Below, piece by piece: positions 46,746 through 57,586 of a DNA stretch of 64,000 bases (position 1 is the first letter of the stretch; each line of letters begins with the position of its first letter). The notes under the pieces are model-generated. The model did not search any database. It was given only the letters and a program-made list of their open reading frames with translations, and was not told the DNA's origin. The DNA is taken from positions 173,190 through 237,189 of the forward strand of contig NZ_AUIE01000007.1 of the NCBI RefSeq assembly GCF_000423545.1. Direction: 5' to 3'. The DNA is from Metapseudomonas resinovorans DSM 21078. Lineage in GTDB: Bacteria > Pseudomonadota > Gammaproteobacteria > Pseudomonadales > Pseudomonadaceae. The position numbers were made by a program, and so were the translations under genes.

Positions 46746-48410
46746 GTGGAACGCGAATACATGGAATTCGACGTCGTCATCGTCGGCGCTGGCCCTGCTG
46801 GCCTGTCCGCCGCGTGCCGACTGAAGCAGAAGGCCGCGGAAGCTGGTCAAGAGATCAGCGTATGCGTGGTCGAGAAGGGTTCCGAAGTCGGCGCCCACAT
46901 CCTCTCTGGCGCCGTATTCGAACCGCGAGCCCTGAACGAGCTCTTCCCTGACTGGAAAGACCTGGGCGCCCCGCTGAACACCCCGGTAACCCGCGACGAC
47001 ATCTATATGCTCAAAGATGCCGACTCCGCCATCAAGGTTCCCGGCCTCTTCGTGCCCAAGACCATGCACAACGAGGGCAACTATATCATCTCCCTGGGCA
47101 ATCTCTGCCGCTGGCTGGCCCAGCAGGCCGAAGGCCTGGGCGTTGAGATCTACCCGGGCTTCGCCGCCCAGGAAGCGCTGATCGACGAGAACGGCGTCGT
47201 TCGCGGCATCATCACCGGCGATCTCGGCGTAGACCGTGAAGGCCATCCGAAAGAGGGTTACTACACCCCCGGCATGGAACTGCGCGCCAAGTACACCCTG
47301 TTCGCCGAAGGCTGCCGTGGCCACATCGGCAAACAGCTGATCAAGAAGTACAACCTGGATTCCGAAGCCGACGCCCAGCACTACGGCATCGGCATCAAGG
47401 AAATCTGGGACATCGACCCGGCGAAGCACCAGCCCGGCCTGGTGGTCCACACCGCCGGCTGGCCTCTGTCCTTCGTCGACAACCAGAACACCGGTGGCTC
47501 CTTCCTCTATCACCTGGAAAACAACCAAGTGGTAGTAGGCCTGATCATCGACCTGTCCTACAGCAACCCCTTCCTCTCGCCGTTCGACGAATTCCAGCGC
47601 TACAAGCACCACCCAGTCGTCAAGCAGTACCTGGAAGGCGGCAAGCGCGTTGCCTATGGCGCTCGTGCCATCTGCAAAGGCGGCCTGAACTCGCTGCCGA
47701 AGATGGTCTTCCCGGGCGGCGCGCTCATCGGCTGCGACCTGGGCACCCTGAACTTCGCCAAGATCAAGGGCAGCCACACCGCGATGAAGTCCGGCATGCT
47801 GGCCGCCGAAGCTGTGGCCGCTGCGCTGGCCTCCGGCAAGGAAGGCGGTGACGAACTGACCGGCTACGTCGATGCCTTCAAGTCCAGCTGGCTGTACGAC
47901 GAGCTGTTCCGCAGCCGCAACTTCGGCGCCGCTATCCACAAGTACGGCGTGCTCGCCGGTGCCGCGTTCAACTATGTCGACCAGAACCTCTTCGGCGGCA
48001 AGATCCCGGTCACCCTGCACGACAACAAGCCGGACTATGCCTGCCTGAAGCCCGCCGCCCAGTCCCAGCGCATCGAGTACCCGAAGCCGGACGGCAAGCT
48101 CAGCTTCGACAAACTCAGCTCGGTATTCCTCTCCAACACCAACCATGAAGAGGAACAGCCCTGCCACCTGAAGCTGGCTGACGCAGACATCCCGATCGCC
48201 AAGAACCTGCCGCTGTACGACGAGCCGGCGCAGCGCTACTGCCCGGCCGGCGTGTACGAGGTGGTGACCCAGGAAGACGGCGCCAAGCGCTTCCAGATCA
48301 ACGCCCAGAACTGCGTCCACTGCAAAACCTGCGACATCAAGGACCCGGCCCAGAACATCACCTGGGTAGCCCCGGAAGGTACCGGCGGCCCGAACTACCC
48401 CAACATGTAA
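46746..48410 (+). CDS. Electron transfer flavoprotein-ubiquinone oxidoreductase
   Basis: 554 residues from GTG at 46746 (GAGGAG about 10 bases upstream). Membrane-associated FAD and 4Fe-4S protein that passes electrons from ETF to ubiquinone. FAD motif VVIVGAGPAGLSAACRL near the start; GSHTAMKSGMLAAEAVAAAL; C-terminal cluster NCVHCKTCDIKDPAQN; PGGPNYPNM-like end. Divergent from etfBA. Confidence 0.97.
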   Translation: MEREYMEFDVVIVGAGPAGLSAACRLKQKAAEAGQEISVCVVEKGSEVGAHILSGAVFEPRALNELFPDWKDLGAPLNTPVTRDDIYMLKDADSAIKVPGLFVPKTMHNEGNYIISLGNLCRWLAQQAEGLGVEIYPGFAAQEALIDENGVVRGIITGDLGVDREGHPKEGYYTPGMELRAKYTLFAEGCRGHIGKQLIKKYNLDSEADAQHYGIGIKEIWDIDPAKHQPGLVVHTAGWPLSFVDNQNTGGSFLYHLENNQVVVGLIIDLSYSNPFLSPFDEFQRYKHHPVVKQYLEGGKRVAYGARAICKGGLNSLPKMVFPGGALIGCDLGTLNFAKIKGSHTAMKSGMLAAEAVAAALASGKEGGDELTGYVDAFKSSWLYDELFRSRNFGAAIHKYGVLAGAAFNYVDQNLFGGKIPVTLHDNKPDYACLKPAAQSQRIEYPKPDGKLSFDKLSSVFLSNTNHEEEQPCHLKLADADIPIAKNLPLYDEPAQRYCPAGVYEVVTQEDGAKRFQINAQNCVHCKTCDIKDPAQNITWVAPEGTGGPNYPNM

Positions 48411-48419
48411 GCAGGCACG

Positions 48420-48445
48420 AAAAAGGCTTCCTCGGGAGCCTTTTT
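48420..48445. terminator. Bidirectional terminator
   Basis: AAAAGGCT / AGCCTTTT arms with an 8-base centre and further T; between convergent etf-QO and the DUF1285 gene. Confidence 0.85.
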
Positions 48446-48462
48446 CATTTCCGCTGTCCCGG

Positions 48463-49032
48463 TTACTCGGGCAGCGGACCAATGGGAAAGAACTCCCCTC
48501 CGCTCCAGACACCAAGCCAGGTGACCCCATTGATCTCGCGCGGCTCGGCGAGCTCTACCAGTTGGTAAAAGACATTGCGGTGGATCAGCGCTTCCAGGTT
48601 AGTGCGCACCATCACGTAGGGCGACGGTTCCTGGGTCTGCGGGTCCAGTTCGACGCGCACTGGGTGGGCCTCACCGGCCACCACCTCGTCTTCAACGTTG
48701 GTGATGAAGCGCAGCTGCTGTGCCTCCCCCACTCCCTCGACCTGCAACTCGACGGCGACAAAGGGAGCATCCTCAACCTGAATGCCGACTTTCTCCACCG
48801 GGGTGACCAGGAAGTAATCCTCGCCGTCCTTGCGGATCACGCTGGAGAACAGCTTGACCATGGGCTTGCGACCAATCGGCGTACCCAGATAGAACCAGGT
48901 GCCATCCCGAGCGATGCGCATGTCGATGTCACCACAGAACGACGGGTTCCACAGATGAACAGGCGCCCCACCCGGCTTGTCACCCTTGGGTATCTGCGCC
49001 AGCAAGTCGCCGGCCTTGCCGGGATCGCTCAT
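48463..49032 (-). CDS. DUF1285 protein
   Basis: 189 residues, soluble, beta-rich ([40 protein letters not shown]). Matches the DUF1285 family, of unknown function, widespread in Pseudomonas and relatives. Ten bases upstream (in transcript order) lies the DUF4823 gene, so the two may be cotranscribed. Confidence 0.85.
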   Translation of the reverse strand: MSDPGKAGDLLAQIPKGDKPGGAPVHLWNPSFCGDIDMRIARDGTWFYLGTPIGRKPMVKLFSSVIRKDGEDYFLVTPVEKVGIQVEDAPFVAVELQVEGVGEAQQLRFITNVEDEVVAGEAHPVRVELDPQTQEPSPYVMVRTNLEALIHRNVFYQLVELAEPREINGVTWLGVWSGGEFFPIGPLPE

Positions 49033-49042
49033 TCCTATCTCC

Positions 49043-49645
49043 TCAACGACTCAAGCCGATCAGGCTGCGAGCATACTCCTCCAGCGGTGGTCCGATCAGG
49101 TCTTCCGGTTTGGAATCGTAGAACGTCAGAAAACCGCCACGATTGCGGATGCGAGCGGTGTCCACCAAATAGCGGGTATTGGTTTCGATCAACATCAGCT
49201 GGATTACGCCACGGTCGCGGCCGAGCCGATCCAGCGCCTCCTGATCCTCCCACTCCTCCACCGTACCGATACGGTCGTCAGCGCTGGCGAATCGGGCATA
49301 AAGCAGATAGTGCGCACCTACCGAACGGGCCTGGCCCATGGCCTCTTCCAGCCCAGCAGGCCCCTTGGCACGGCGCACCATGGGGAAGTACTCGACGAAG
49401 CCATCGAAAGCCTCTTCAGCGACTACATTGGGTCGCGGGTAGGCCGAGCCCGGCGGCACAAAGTAGCCTTGAGCGATGTAGATGAAGGAGTCCGCCTGCA
49501 GACGCCAGGGGCTGGCGCGGCGAGTCTCGCTGTGGTCCAGGAATCCGGCATCGCTCAGCTGTTCGCGAGTGCCATCCGCCATGTCACTGACCTTCATGCA
49601 GCCAACCAGGCCGAGAATCGCCAGCAACAGAATCATGCTACGCAT
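49043..49645 (-). CDS. DUF4823 lipoprotein
   Basis: 200 residues, lipobox LVGC (Cys16) and a periplasmic domain with [20 protein letters not shown] and [20 protein letters not shown]. Matches the DUF4823 family; function unknown. It ends 10 bases before the DUF1285 gene. Confidence 0.82.
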   Translation of the reverse strand: MRSMILLLAILGLVGCMKVSDMADGTREQLSDAGFLDHSETRRASPWRLQADSFIYIAQGYFVPPGSAYPRPNVVAEEAFDGFVEYFPMVRRAKGPAGLEEAMGQARSVGAHYLLYARFASADDRIGTVEEWEDQEALDRLGRDRGVIQLMLIETNTRYLVDTARIRNRGGFLTFYDSKPEDLIGPPLEEYARSLIGLSR

Positions 49646-49711
49646 CGTGTGTCCTCCAGGCGCCGGCGACGAAAAACCGGCGGATAGAGAACCAATGCAG
49701 CTTCCGCGCCA

Positions 49712-50680
49712 TCAACCGCCAATGATCTTCATCACGGTGACGCCGCCGGAGAACGCAACATCCTGCTTGTCCGCCAGGGCTCTGACCAGCAAACGCTGTA
49801 GCGCTGGCAGCGCTTCGTGGCGGGGTTTCTCCAGCAGATCGCCGACATAGTGACGGTTGCTCGAAGAAAGGCAGCCGTGCAGCCATCCGGTGGAAGACAA
49901 GCGCAGGCGCGAGCAGGTCCGGCAAAACGGCACGCTCTCGTTGGCGATCACGCCGAAGCAACCCTCGCCGGGCACCCGGTAGCGCAGAGCCGTAGCATCC
50001 AGTGGTGCATCGGCCTGAACGAACTCATGGGCAGTGCGAATCAGCGCCAGTAGCTCCTCCAGCCCCACGAACTGCTGATGGAAGCTGTTGGGATCACGGG
50101 CCAGGTGCCCCATGCGCATCAGCTCGATGAAGCGCAGCTCGAATCCACGCTCCAGGCAGTAGTCCAGCAACGGCAGCACCTGATCGAGGTTCTTGCCACG
50201 CAGCGGGACCATGTTGACCTTGATCTTCAAGCCAGCAGCACTTGCCTCTTCGAGCCCCTTGAGCACGGTGGCCAGGTCACCGCCACGTGCGATGCCGCGG
50301 AATGCGTCGGCATCCAGGGTATCGAGGGATATGTTCAGACGGCGGATGCCGCAATCCAGCAACAGTGGCAACTTGCGGGACAGCAGTTGGCCGTTGCTGG
50401 TCAGGCTGATGTCTTCGAGCCCGAGCTTACTGACTTCACGAAGGAAAGGATCGAGCTTGGGACTCACCAACGGCTCGCCGCCGGTGATACGCAGACGCTC
50501 GATACCAGCCGCCTCAATGAGGTAGGCCACACCGCGCACCATGGCCTCGGCCGAAAGTTCGTCCTGAGCCGCTACCAGCCGCTTGCCATCTGGCACGCAG
50601 TAGGTGCAGGCGTAATTGCAGGCGGCGGTCAGGCTGATACGCAAATTGCGGAAGCGCCTGCCTTGGCGGTCGACGATCAT
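49712..50680 (-). CDS. moaA: GTP 3',8-cyclase (molybdopterin synthesis)
   Basis: 322 residues, radical-SAM enzyme making the first intermediate of molybdenum cofactor. N-terminal cluster CNYACTYC (Cys21, 25, 28); C-terminal cluster FCRTCSRLR with the third Cys 13 residues on; the protein ends in Gly-Gly as needed for catalysis. ATG 50680 has GGAG seven bases upstream. No other moa genes are near. Confidence 0.95.
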   Translation of the reverse strand: MIVDRQGRRFRNLRISLTAACNYACTYCVPDGKRLVAAQDELSAEAMVRGVAYLIEAAGIERLRITGGEPLVSPKLDPFLREVSKLGLEDISLTSNGQLLSRKLPLLLDCGIRRLNISLDTLDADAFRGIARGGDLATVLKGLEEASAAGLKIKVNMVPLRGKNLDQVLPLLDYCLERGFELRFIELMRMGHLARDPNSFHQQFVGLEELLALIRTAHEFVQADAPLDATALRYRVPGEGCFGVIANESVPFCRTCSRLRLSSTGWLHGCLSSSNRHYVGDLLEKPRHEALPALQRLLVRALADKQDVAFSGGVTVMKIIGG

Positions 50681-50769
50681 GGGACGCTCCGGCATGTGGT
50701 ACGCCGGAGTATATCCCCGCGGCCGGCAAGGCACATATCCGGGACCGCGTTATAGGCGCACTGAATACG

Positions 50770-51408
50770 TCAGCTGGCTGGCGACTCGGTTTCACGCTTG
50801 CGCTTGTTACCCATGCGCACACCGATGTCCATGAGGAACTGGAAGAAACCTTCCTGATCTTCCAGCACGTTGCTCCAGAAAGGCGAGTGGTAAAGCGCGA
50901 CGGCGCCATGTACCAAAGCCCAGGCGGCGCAGTAGTGGAAGTACGGCGGCACATCTTCCAACTTGCCTTCAGCGATACGCCCCTTGATCAGCAGGGTCAG
51001 ACGCTCAAAGTTGGATGCACGAATCTTGTGCAGCTGCTCGACCATCTCGGGCACCTGGCTGTTCTTCACGACCTTCTCTTCCAGGCGATCGAACAGGCGA
51101 TAGCGCTGTGGGTCACGCATGCGGAACTCGAAGTAGGCCCGCGACAGCGCCTCCTTGTCACGGTCAACATCGGCGGAATGGAACAACGCGTTCAGGTCGC
51201 GCTCATAATCGAGCATCAGGCGCAGATAGATCTCCGCCTTCGACTTGAAGTGCTTGTAGATGGTGCCTTTGCCGATACCCACTGCGTCGGCGATCATCTC
51301 GACGGTAACGCTGTCTTCGCCCTCTTCCAGGAAGAGCTTGAGGGCGGTGTCGAGAATTTCCTGCTCGCGGCGGCGGAACTCACGGACTTTACGGGGTTCT
51401 TTCTGCAT
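50770..51408 (-). CDS. TetR-type regulator
   Basis: 212 residues, N-terminal helix-turn-helix (ILDTALKLFLEEGEDSVTVE, MIADAVGIGKGTIYKHFKSK), then a ligand-binding helical domain and a basic tail. Targets unknown; divergent from the class V aminotransferase gene 74 bases away. Confidence 0.88.
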   Translation of the reverse strand: MQKEPRKVREFRRREQEILDTALKLFLEEGEDSVTVEMIADAVGIGKGTIYKHFKSKAEIYLRLMLDYERDLNALFHSADVDRDKEALSRAYFEFRMRDPQRYRLFDRLEEKVVKNSQVPEMVEQLHKIRASNFERLTLLIKGRIAEGKLEDVPPYFHYCAAWALVHGAVALYHSPFWSNVLEDQEGFFQFLMDIGVRMGNKRKRETESPAS

Positions 51409-51482
51409 AAAGGGACTGTGGGGTCAAAAATCAAGCCGCGTATTATGCCTATCTGGCGTAAAAATGCACGGATCATCCGACT

Positions 51483-52616
51483 ATGAGCTTATTGCAAGAT
51501 GAGTTTGCCCACGCCGATGGGCTCCGATATCTCAACCATGCCGCGGTTGCTCCCTGGCCGAAACGCGCGACCCGTGCGGTCCAGAGCTTCGCCGAAGAGA
51601 ACTGGCGCCTCGGCGCAAGAGATTATCCAGACTGGCTGACAGTAGAGCGTCGCCTGCGCGAACGCCTGGCCAAACTGCTGAACGCACCAACCACCGCTGA
51701 TCTGGCGCTGGTCAAGAATACATCGGAAGCCCTGTCTTTCGTTGCCTTTGGTCTGGATTGGAGGGCAGGTGATCAGGTGGTCATCAGCAACCAGGAGTTC
51801 CCCTCCAACCGGGTCGTCTGGGAAGCGCTGAAACGCTACGACGTGGACACCGTCCAGGTATCACTGGACGGCAGCGATCCCGAAGGCGCCCTGCTCGCAG
51901 CCTGCGGACCACGCACCCGACTTCTGTCCGTCAGCGCCGTGCAGTACGCCAGCGGCCTGCGCCTGGACCTGCAACGCCTCGGCAAGGAATGCCGGCGGCG
52001 CGGCGTACTCTTCTGTGTCGACGCCATCCAGCAGTTGGGCGCCCTGCCCTTCGACGCCCAGGCCATCGATTGCGCCTTTGCCATGGCCGATGGTCACAAG
52101 TGGATGCTTGGCCCGGAAGGTCTGGGAGTCTTCTATTGCCGCATCGATCTGCGTGAGCAACTGAAACTCCATGAATACGGCTGGCACATGCTGGAACACC
52201 CAGGCGACTACGAACGCGCCGACTGGACACCGTCCCGCACGGCTCGACGCTTCGAGTGCGGCAGCCCGAACATGCTCGGTGCCATGGCGCTGGAGGCAAG
52301 CCTGTCGTTGCTGGAAGAGGTCGGCATGGAGCAAGTGGCGGTCGCGCTGGGGGAACGCGTGCAATGGCTGCAGGAGGGATTGGCGAAGATCCCCGGCACA
52401 CAACTGTTGAGCCCACTGAATCCGGCGCGGCGTGCCGGCATCCTCAGTTTTCGGCTGGACGGTTGGGACAATCAGACGCTGTTCGAGCAGCTGCGAGCCA
52501 AGCAAGTGGTATGTGCCCAACGGGGCGGCGGCATCCGCTTTTCGCCGCACTTCTATACCGAACCCCGCGTGATAGACGAAACCCTTGCGCTACTGCGCCA
52601 GATGGCAGACGCATGA
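51483..52616 (+). CDS. Class V aminotransferase-fold protein
   Basis: 377 residues, PLP enzyme of the cysteine-desulfurase / isopenicillin-N-epimerase-like group. The PLP lysine is in MADGHKWMLGPEGLGVFYC; HAAVAPWP at the start and QNCGSPNM-like ECGSPNMLGAMALEAS are conserved. No cysteine loop typical of IscS/SufS is seen. Reaction unknown. Confidence 0.87.
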   Translation: MSLLQDEFAHADGLRYLNHAAVAPWPKRATRAVQSFAEENWRLGARDYPDWLTVERRLRERLAKLLNAPTTADLALVKNTSEALSFVAFGLDWRAGDQVVISNQEFPSNRVVWEALKRYDVDTVQVSLDGSDPEGALLAACGPRTRLLSVSAVQYASGLRLDLQRLGKECRRRGVLFCVDAIQQLGALPFDAQAIDCAFAMADGHKWMLGPEGLGVFYCRIDLREQLKLHEYGWHMLEHPGDYERADWTPSRTARRFECGSPNMLGAMALEASLSLLEEVGMEQVAVALGERVQWLQEGLAKIPGTQLLSPLNPARRAGILSFRLDGWDNQTLFEQLRAKQVVCAQRGGGIRFSPHFYTEPRVIDETLALLRQMADA

Positions 52617-52693
52617 GGACTCAGCCGGTGCCGCCGTATTCCAAATAGGTTTAAGAATCGCCTTCGGGCTATCTGGACGCTTGGAGATATTGG

Positions 52694-52828
52694 CCAATAC
52701 TTCTCTTACTGGCGTGTGGCATCTCCCCCCAAGTGCCCAGCCAGTCGAGGAACCGTGGATCGCGTTCCTTTGTTTTACTCCTAATGGTCTTGACCCGGAT
52801 TCATCCCCCAGAACCCGGGTTTTTTTTG
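52694..52828 (+). ncRNA. rgsA: Candidate RgsA-type small RNA with its promoter
   Basis: A CCAATACT box (52694-52701) resembles a sigmaS -10 element, and a terminator (ACCCGG / CCGGGT, then T8) ends at about 52828, giving a transcript of about 120 bases starting near 52708. In P. aeruginosa the RpoS-dependent RgsA (P16) sRNA lies between the same neighbours (TetR gene and tatD) and is of that length. Two C-rich unpaired stretches are seen. Identity rests on position and size, recalled from memory. Confidence 0.55.
52793..52828 (+). terminator. Terminator of the candidate sRNA
   Basis: ACCCGG (52793-52798) and CCGGGT (52815-52820) arms, followed by eight T. Confidence 0.8.
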
Positions 52829-52862
52829 TGCGCAGCTTTTTCAGTTACTCGCTGCGCTCTTC

Positions 52863-53645
52863 TCAGCCGCGTTGCGCGAGTGGGAACAGGCGCAGGTAGT
52901 TCTCGCTGGTCTGCTCGGCAAAAGCTTCGAACGATACCCCACGCAAATCGGCAAGGAACTCCGCGACCTCACGCACGTACTGCGGCAGATTAGGCTTGCC
53001 CCGGTAGGGTACGGGCGCGAGATAAGGCGAATCGGTCTCCACTAGCAGGCGATCGGACGGGACCTGACGTGCGACTTCACGCAGGGCGTCGGCATTGCGG
53101 AAGGTGACGATGCCGGAAAGGGAGATGTAGAAGCCGAGGTCCAGCGCAGCGCGGGCCATATCCCAGTCCTCGGTGAAGCAATGCAACACGCCGGCCTGAG
53201 GCAATGCTGCCTCGCGCAATAGCGCCAGCGTATCGGCGCGGGCTTCACGGGTATGCACGATCACCGGCTTGCCGGTCACCTTCGCCGCATCCAGGTGCAA
53301 GCGGAAAGCCTGCTGCTGGAGCTCGGCAGCTTCGGGCTCGTAGTGATAGTCCAGGCCAGTCTCACCAATGGCCACCACGCGCGGATGCTGCAGCTCACCC
53401 AGCAACCAATCGAGTGCCAGGGATTCGCCCGGCTGCAGATCCAGCGGGTGAACGCCAACGGAGCAGTGCACGTCCTCATAACGCTCAGCCAGGGCCTTCA
53501 CGGCAGCGGCATTCTCGGCACTCACGCCGATACAGAGGAATTGGCCAACCCCACGGGCGCGGGCAGCTTCAAGGGCAGCATCGAGAGAACCATCATGGGC
53601 GGCCAGGTCGAGGCGGTCCAGGTGGCAGTGAGAGTCGATCAGCAT
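52863..53645 (-). CDS. TatD-family metal-dependent hydrolase
   Basis: 260 residues of the TatD/YcfH amidohydrolase-fold nuclease group. Metal ligands in DSHCHLD near the N-terminus, GETGLDYHY, VIVHTREA, HCFTEDWD and ETDSPYLAP. Linked in other bacteria to DNA repair or D-aminoacyl-tRNA processing; real substrate unsettled. Downstream of pilZ on the same strand. Confidence 0.93.
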   Translation of the reverse strand: MLIDSHCHLDRLDLAAHDGSLDAALEAARARGVGQFLCIGVSAENAAAVKALAERYEDVHCSVGVHPLDLQPGESLALDWLLGELQHPRVVAIGETGLDYHYEPEAAELQQQAFRLHLDAAKVTGKPVIVHTREARADTLALLREAALPQAGVLHCFTEDWDMARAALDLGFYISLSGIVTFRNADALREVARQVPSDRLLVETDSPYLAPVPYRGKPNLPQYVREVAEFLADLRGVSFEAFAEQTSENYLRLFPLAQRG

Positions 53646-53712
53646 GGTTCAGGCTCCAGGCGCAGGCGCCAAGCTTCAAGCCTGTTGCTTGCAGCCCGGA
53701 CCTGACGGCCGG

Positions 53713-54069
53713 TTACATCGTATGGGTGGGACGGTCGGACTTGAGGGCGCCGGCGAGGTAAGTCTCGATCTTGTTGCGCGCACCGCTGTCGCCGTCATTG
53801 AACTGGACGCCGATGCCCGCTGCACGATTGCCCTGGGCGCCCTTGGGAGTAATCCAGACCACCTTGCCGGCGACCGGAATCTTTTCTTGCTCGTCCATCA
53901 GATTGAGCAGCATGAACACTTCATCGCCCAGCTTGTAGGTCTTGTTGGTCGGAATGAACAGGCCACCGTTCTTGATGAACGGCATGTAGGCGGCATACAG
54001 CACGGACTTGTCCTTGATGGTCAAGGACAGAATCCCGTTACGCGGGCCCAGGTTTGGCGGCAAGCTCAT
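53713..54069 (-). CDS. pilZ: Type IV pilus assembly protein PilZ
   Basis: 118 residues, PilZ-fold. Characteristically PilZ itself lacks the RxxxR c-di-GMP motif, and none is visible here. Needed for type IV pilus assembly through PilB and FimX in Pseudomonas and Xanthomonas. ATG 54069 (MSLPPNLGPRNG) is the conserved start; upstream codons belong to another frame of holB. Follows holB. Confidence 0.95.
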   Translation of the reverse strand: MSLPPNLGPRNGILSLTIKDKSVLYAAYMPFIKNGGLFIPTNKTYKLGDEVFMLLNLMDEQEKIPVAGKVVWITPKGAQGNRAAGIGVQFNDGDSGARNKIETYLAGALKSDRPTHTM

Positions 54070-54104
54070 GCGGATATCCTGACAAGCGGGTTCAGCCACC
54101 GATT

Positions 54105-55725
<1,621 letters not shown>

Positions 55726-55729
55726 TTAT

Positions 55730-56767
55730 TCATTGCGGGGCCGGGCTGGAGCGGTAGCCGTTGCGGCGCTTCAACTGGAAGTCACGCACGGCCTGGTTGT
55801 GCTCGCCCAGGGTCTCGGAGAATACATGGCTGCCGTCGCCGCGGGCGACGAAGTAGAGGCTTTTTCCTGCGGCGGGGTGCAGCGCGGCGTGAATGGCCTC
55901 GCGCCCGGCGAGGGCAATCGGAGTCGGCGGCAAACCACTAATGACATAGGTGTTGTAAGGCGTCGGCTCACGCAGGTGGTCACGCGTCAGGTTGCCGTTG
56001 TAGCGCTCGCCCAGACCGTAGATCACGGTCGGGTCAGTCTGCAGCAGCATGCCGGTATTCAGGCGTCGCACGAAGACGCCGGCGATTTGCCCACGTTCGG
56101 CCGGCACACCGGTTTCCTTCTCCACCAGGGAAGCCATGATCAGTGCCTGATAGGCGTCGCTATAAGGCAGCCGGTCCGCACGCTTGCCCCACTCCTCGGC
56201 CAGGACCTGATCGAGGCGATCGCGCGCCTGCTTCAACAGGTCGATATCGCGCATGCCACGCACATAGCGGTAGGTATCAGGGAAGAAGCGGCCTTCCGGA
56301 TACTCCCCTGGACGGCCGAGACGAGCCATCAGCTCGGCGTCGCTGACATTGGCCAGGGTCTGTTCCAGTTTGGCTTGCTTGGCGAGTGCCGCGCGGACCT
56401 GACGAAAGTTCCAGCCTTCCACCAGCGTCAGGCTGTACTGCACCACTTCACCCCGCTGCCAGAGCCCCAACAAGTCACCAGCCTGCATGCCGGGTGTCAG
56501 GCGATACTCGCCGCTGTGCAGGGACGCGTTGGCCAGGTTGAAGCGCCAGTACTGACGCAACCAGAAGGCATTGGTCAGTACCCCCTCTTCCTCCAGGCGA
56601 TTGAGCAGGCCGCCGGGCGTGGCACCAGCCGCCACATCCAGCATCCGCTCGGCGGAGATGTTCAGGGGTTGTTCAAGGGTGACGCGCTGCTGCCAGCCGG
56701 CGAAGGCTACCAGCAGGCCGGCAAGAAGCAGGCCTGCCTCCAGCATCAGCAGGAATTTGCGTATCAC
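55730..56767 (-). CDS. mltG: Endolytic murein transglycosylase
   Basis: 345 residues, start GTG at 56767. N-terminal membrane helix (FLLMLEAGLLLAGLLVAFAG), LysM-like fold, and the YceG catalytic domain with the active-site Glu in ASLVEKETGVPAERG. Cuts nascent glycan strands and so sets their length. Between pabC and tmk, as in most Gammaproteobacteria. Confidence 0.95.
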   Translation of the reverse strand: MIRKFLLMLEAGLLLAGLLVAFAGWQQRVTLEQPLNISAERMLDVAAGATPGGLLNRLEEEGVLTNAFWLRQYWRFNLANASLHSGEYRLTPGMQAGDLLGLWQRGEVVQYSLTLVEGWNFRQVRAALAKQAKLEQTLANVSDAELMARLGRPGEYPEGRFFPDTYRYVRGMRDIDLLKQARDRLDQVLAEEWGKRADRLPYSDAYQALIMASLVEKETGVPAERGQIAGVFVRRLNTGMLLQTDPTVIYGLGERYNGNLTRDHLREPTPYNTYVISGLPPTPIALAGREAIHAALHPAAGKSLYFVARGDGSHVFSETLGEHNQAVRDFQLKRRNGYRSSPAPQ

Positions 56768-56770
56768 GAA

Positions 56771-57586
56771 TCAGATGTCCAGTAGATCGCGGGCGATGGC
56801 CTGAAGTTTACGGGTCAGCGGCCCGACCGGCCAGTGATGGCCTGTTACAGAACGCACCGGCCAGATACCGAAGAGGCTGTTGCAAAGAAAAACCTCATCG
56901 GCACTGAGGAACTCGTCGAAGGAAATATCCCGCACCTCGACCTGGATTCCTGCCGCTCCGGCGCCGTCCAGAAGCGCCGCACGCATGACACCGGCGACTC
57001 CAGAACGGCAAAGATCCGCCGTGATCAGCACGCCATCACGCGCCATGAAGAGATTGCTGAACACCCCTTCGATCACGCGGCCGGATTGGTCGCGCATCAG
57101 GCCCTCGGCGTACTCGCTGCCCTGCCATTCGGCGCGAGCAAGGACCTGCTCGAGTCGGTTCAAGTGCTTGAGTCCAGCCAGAAGCGGCTGCTCGGCAAGG
57201 CGGGTCGCGCAGGAAAAAAGCTGGACGCCCTGCTCCCAGTTACCCTCCGGGTAGCTCGGAAAGGGAGCGCTCTGCAGGATGCGTCGCGGCAGCGCAACCG
57301 GTGGCGGCGCATAACCGCGCAACCCTTCGCCGCGAGTGATGATCAGCTTGGCAACGCCCTCACCCAGCCCAGCCGTGAAGGCCAGCAGCTCAGTGCGCAT
57401 CAATTGGAAATCGAGGGGTATACCCAGGCGTCGACAGCCTTCAGACAACCGCGCCATGTGGTATTCGAGAAGCGGGGGCCGCCCAGCGCGCACGGCGATA
57501 GTCTCGAAAAGCCCATCACCGTAGGCCAAGCCGCGGTCCTTGATAGACAGCGACTCGGCCGGGTGGCCGTCGACCCAGTCCGGCAT
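56771..57586 (-). CDS. pabC: Aminodeoxychorismate lyase
   Basis: 271 residues, class IV PLP enzyme that forms p-aminobenzoate for folate. PLP Lys about 140 in LKHLNRLEQVLARAE; RGLAYGDGLFETI near the start; GVMRAALL. ATG overlaps the fabF stop (TGATG). Precedes mltG by 3 bases. Confidence 0.95.
   Translation of the reverse strand: MPDWVDGHPAESLSIKDRGLAYGDGLFETIAVRAGRPPLLEYHMARLSEGCRRLGIPLDFQLMRTELLAFTAGLGEGVAKLIITRGEGLRGYAPPPVALPRRILQSAPFPSYPEGNWEQGVQLFSCATRLAEQPLLAGLKHLNRLEQVLARAEWQGSEYAEGLMRDQSGRVIEGVFSNLFMARDGVLITADLCRSGVAGVMRAALLDGAGAAGIQVEVRDISFDEFLSADEVFLCNSLFGIWPVRSVTGHHWPVGPLTRKLQAIARDLLDI

Noticed and set aside
46611..48530. 639-codon open frame antisense to ETF-QO
   Set aside because: Shadow frame; valine/glycine-rich translation and it spans a bidirectional terminator and the promoter.
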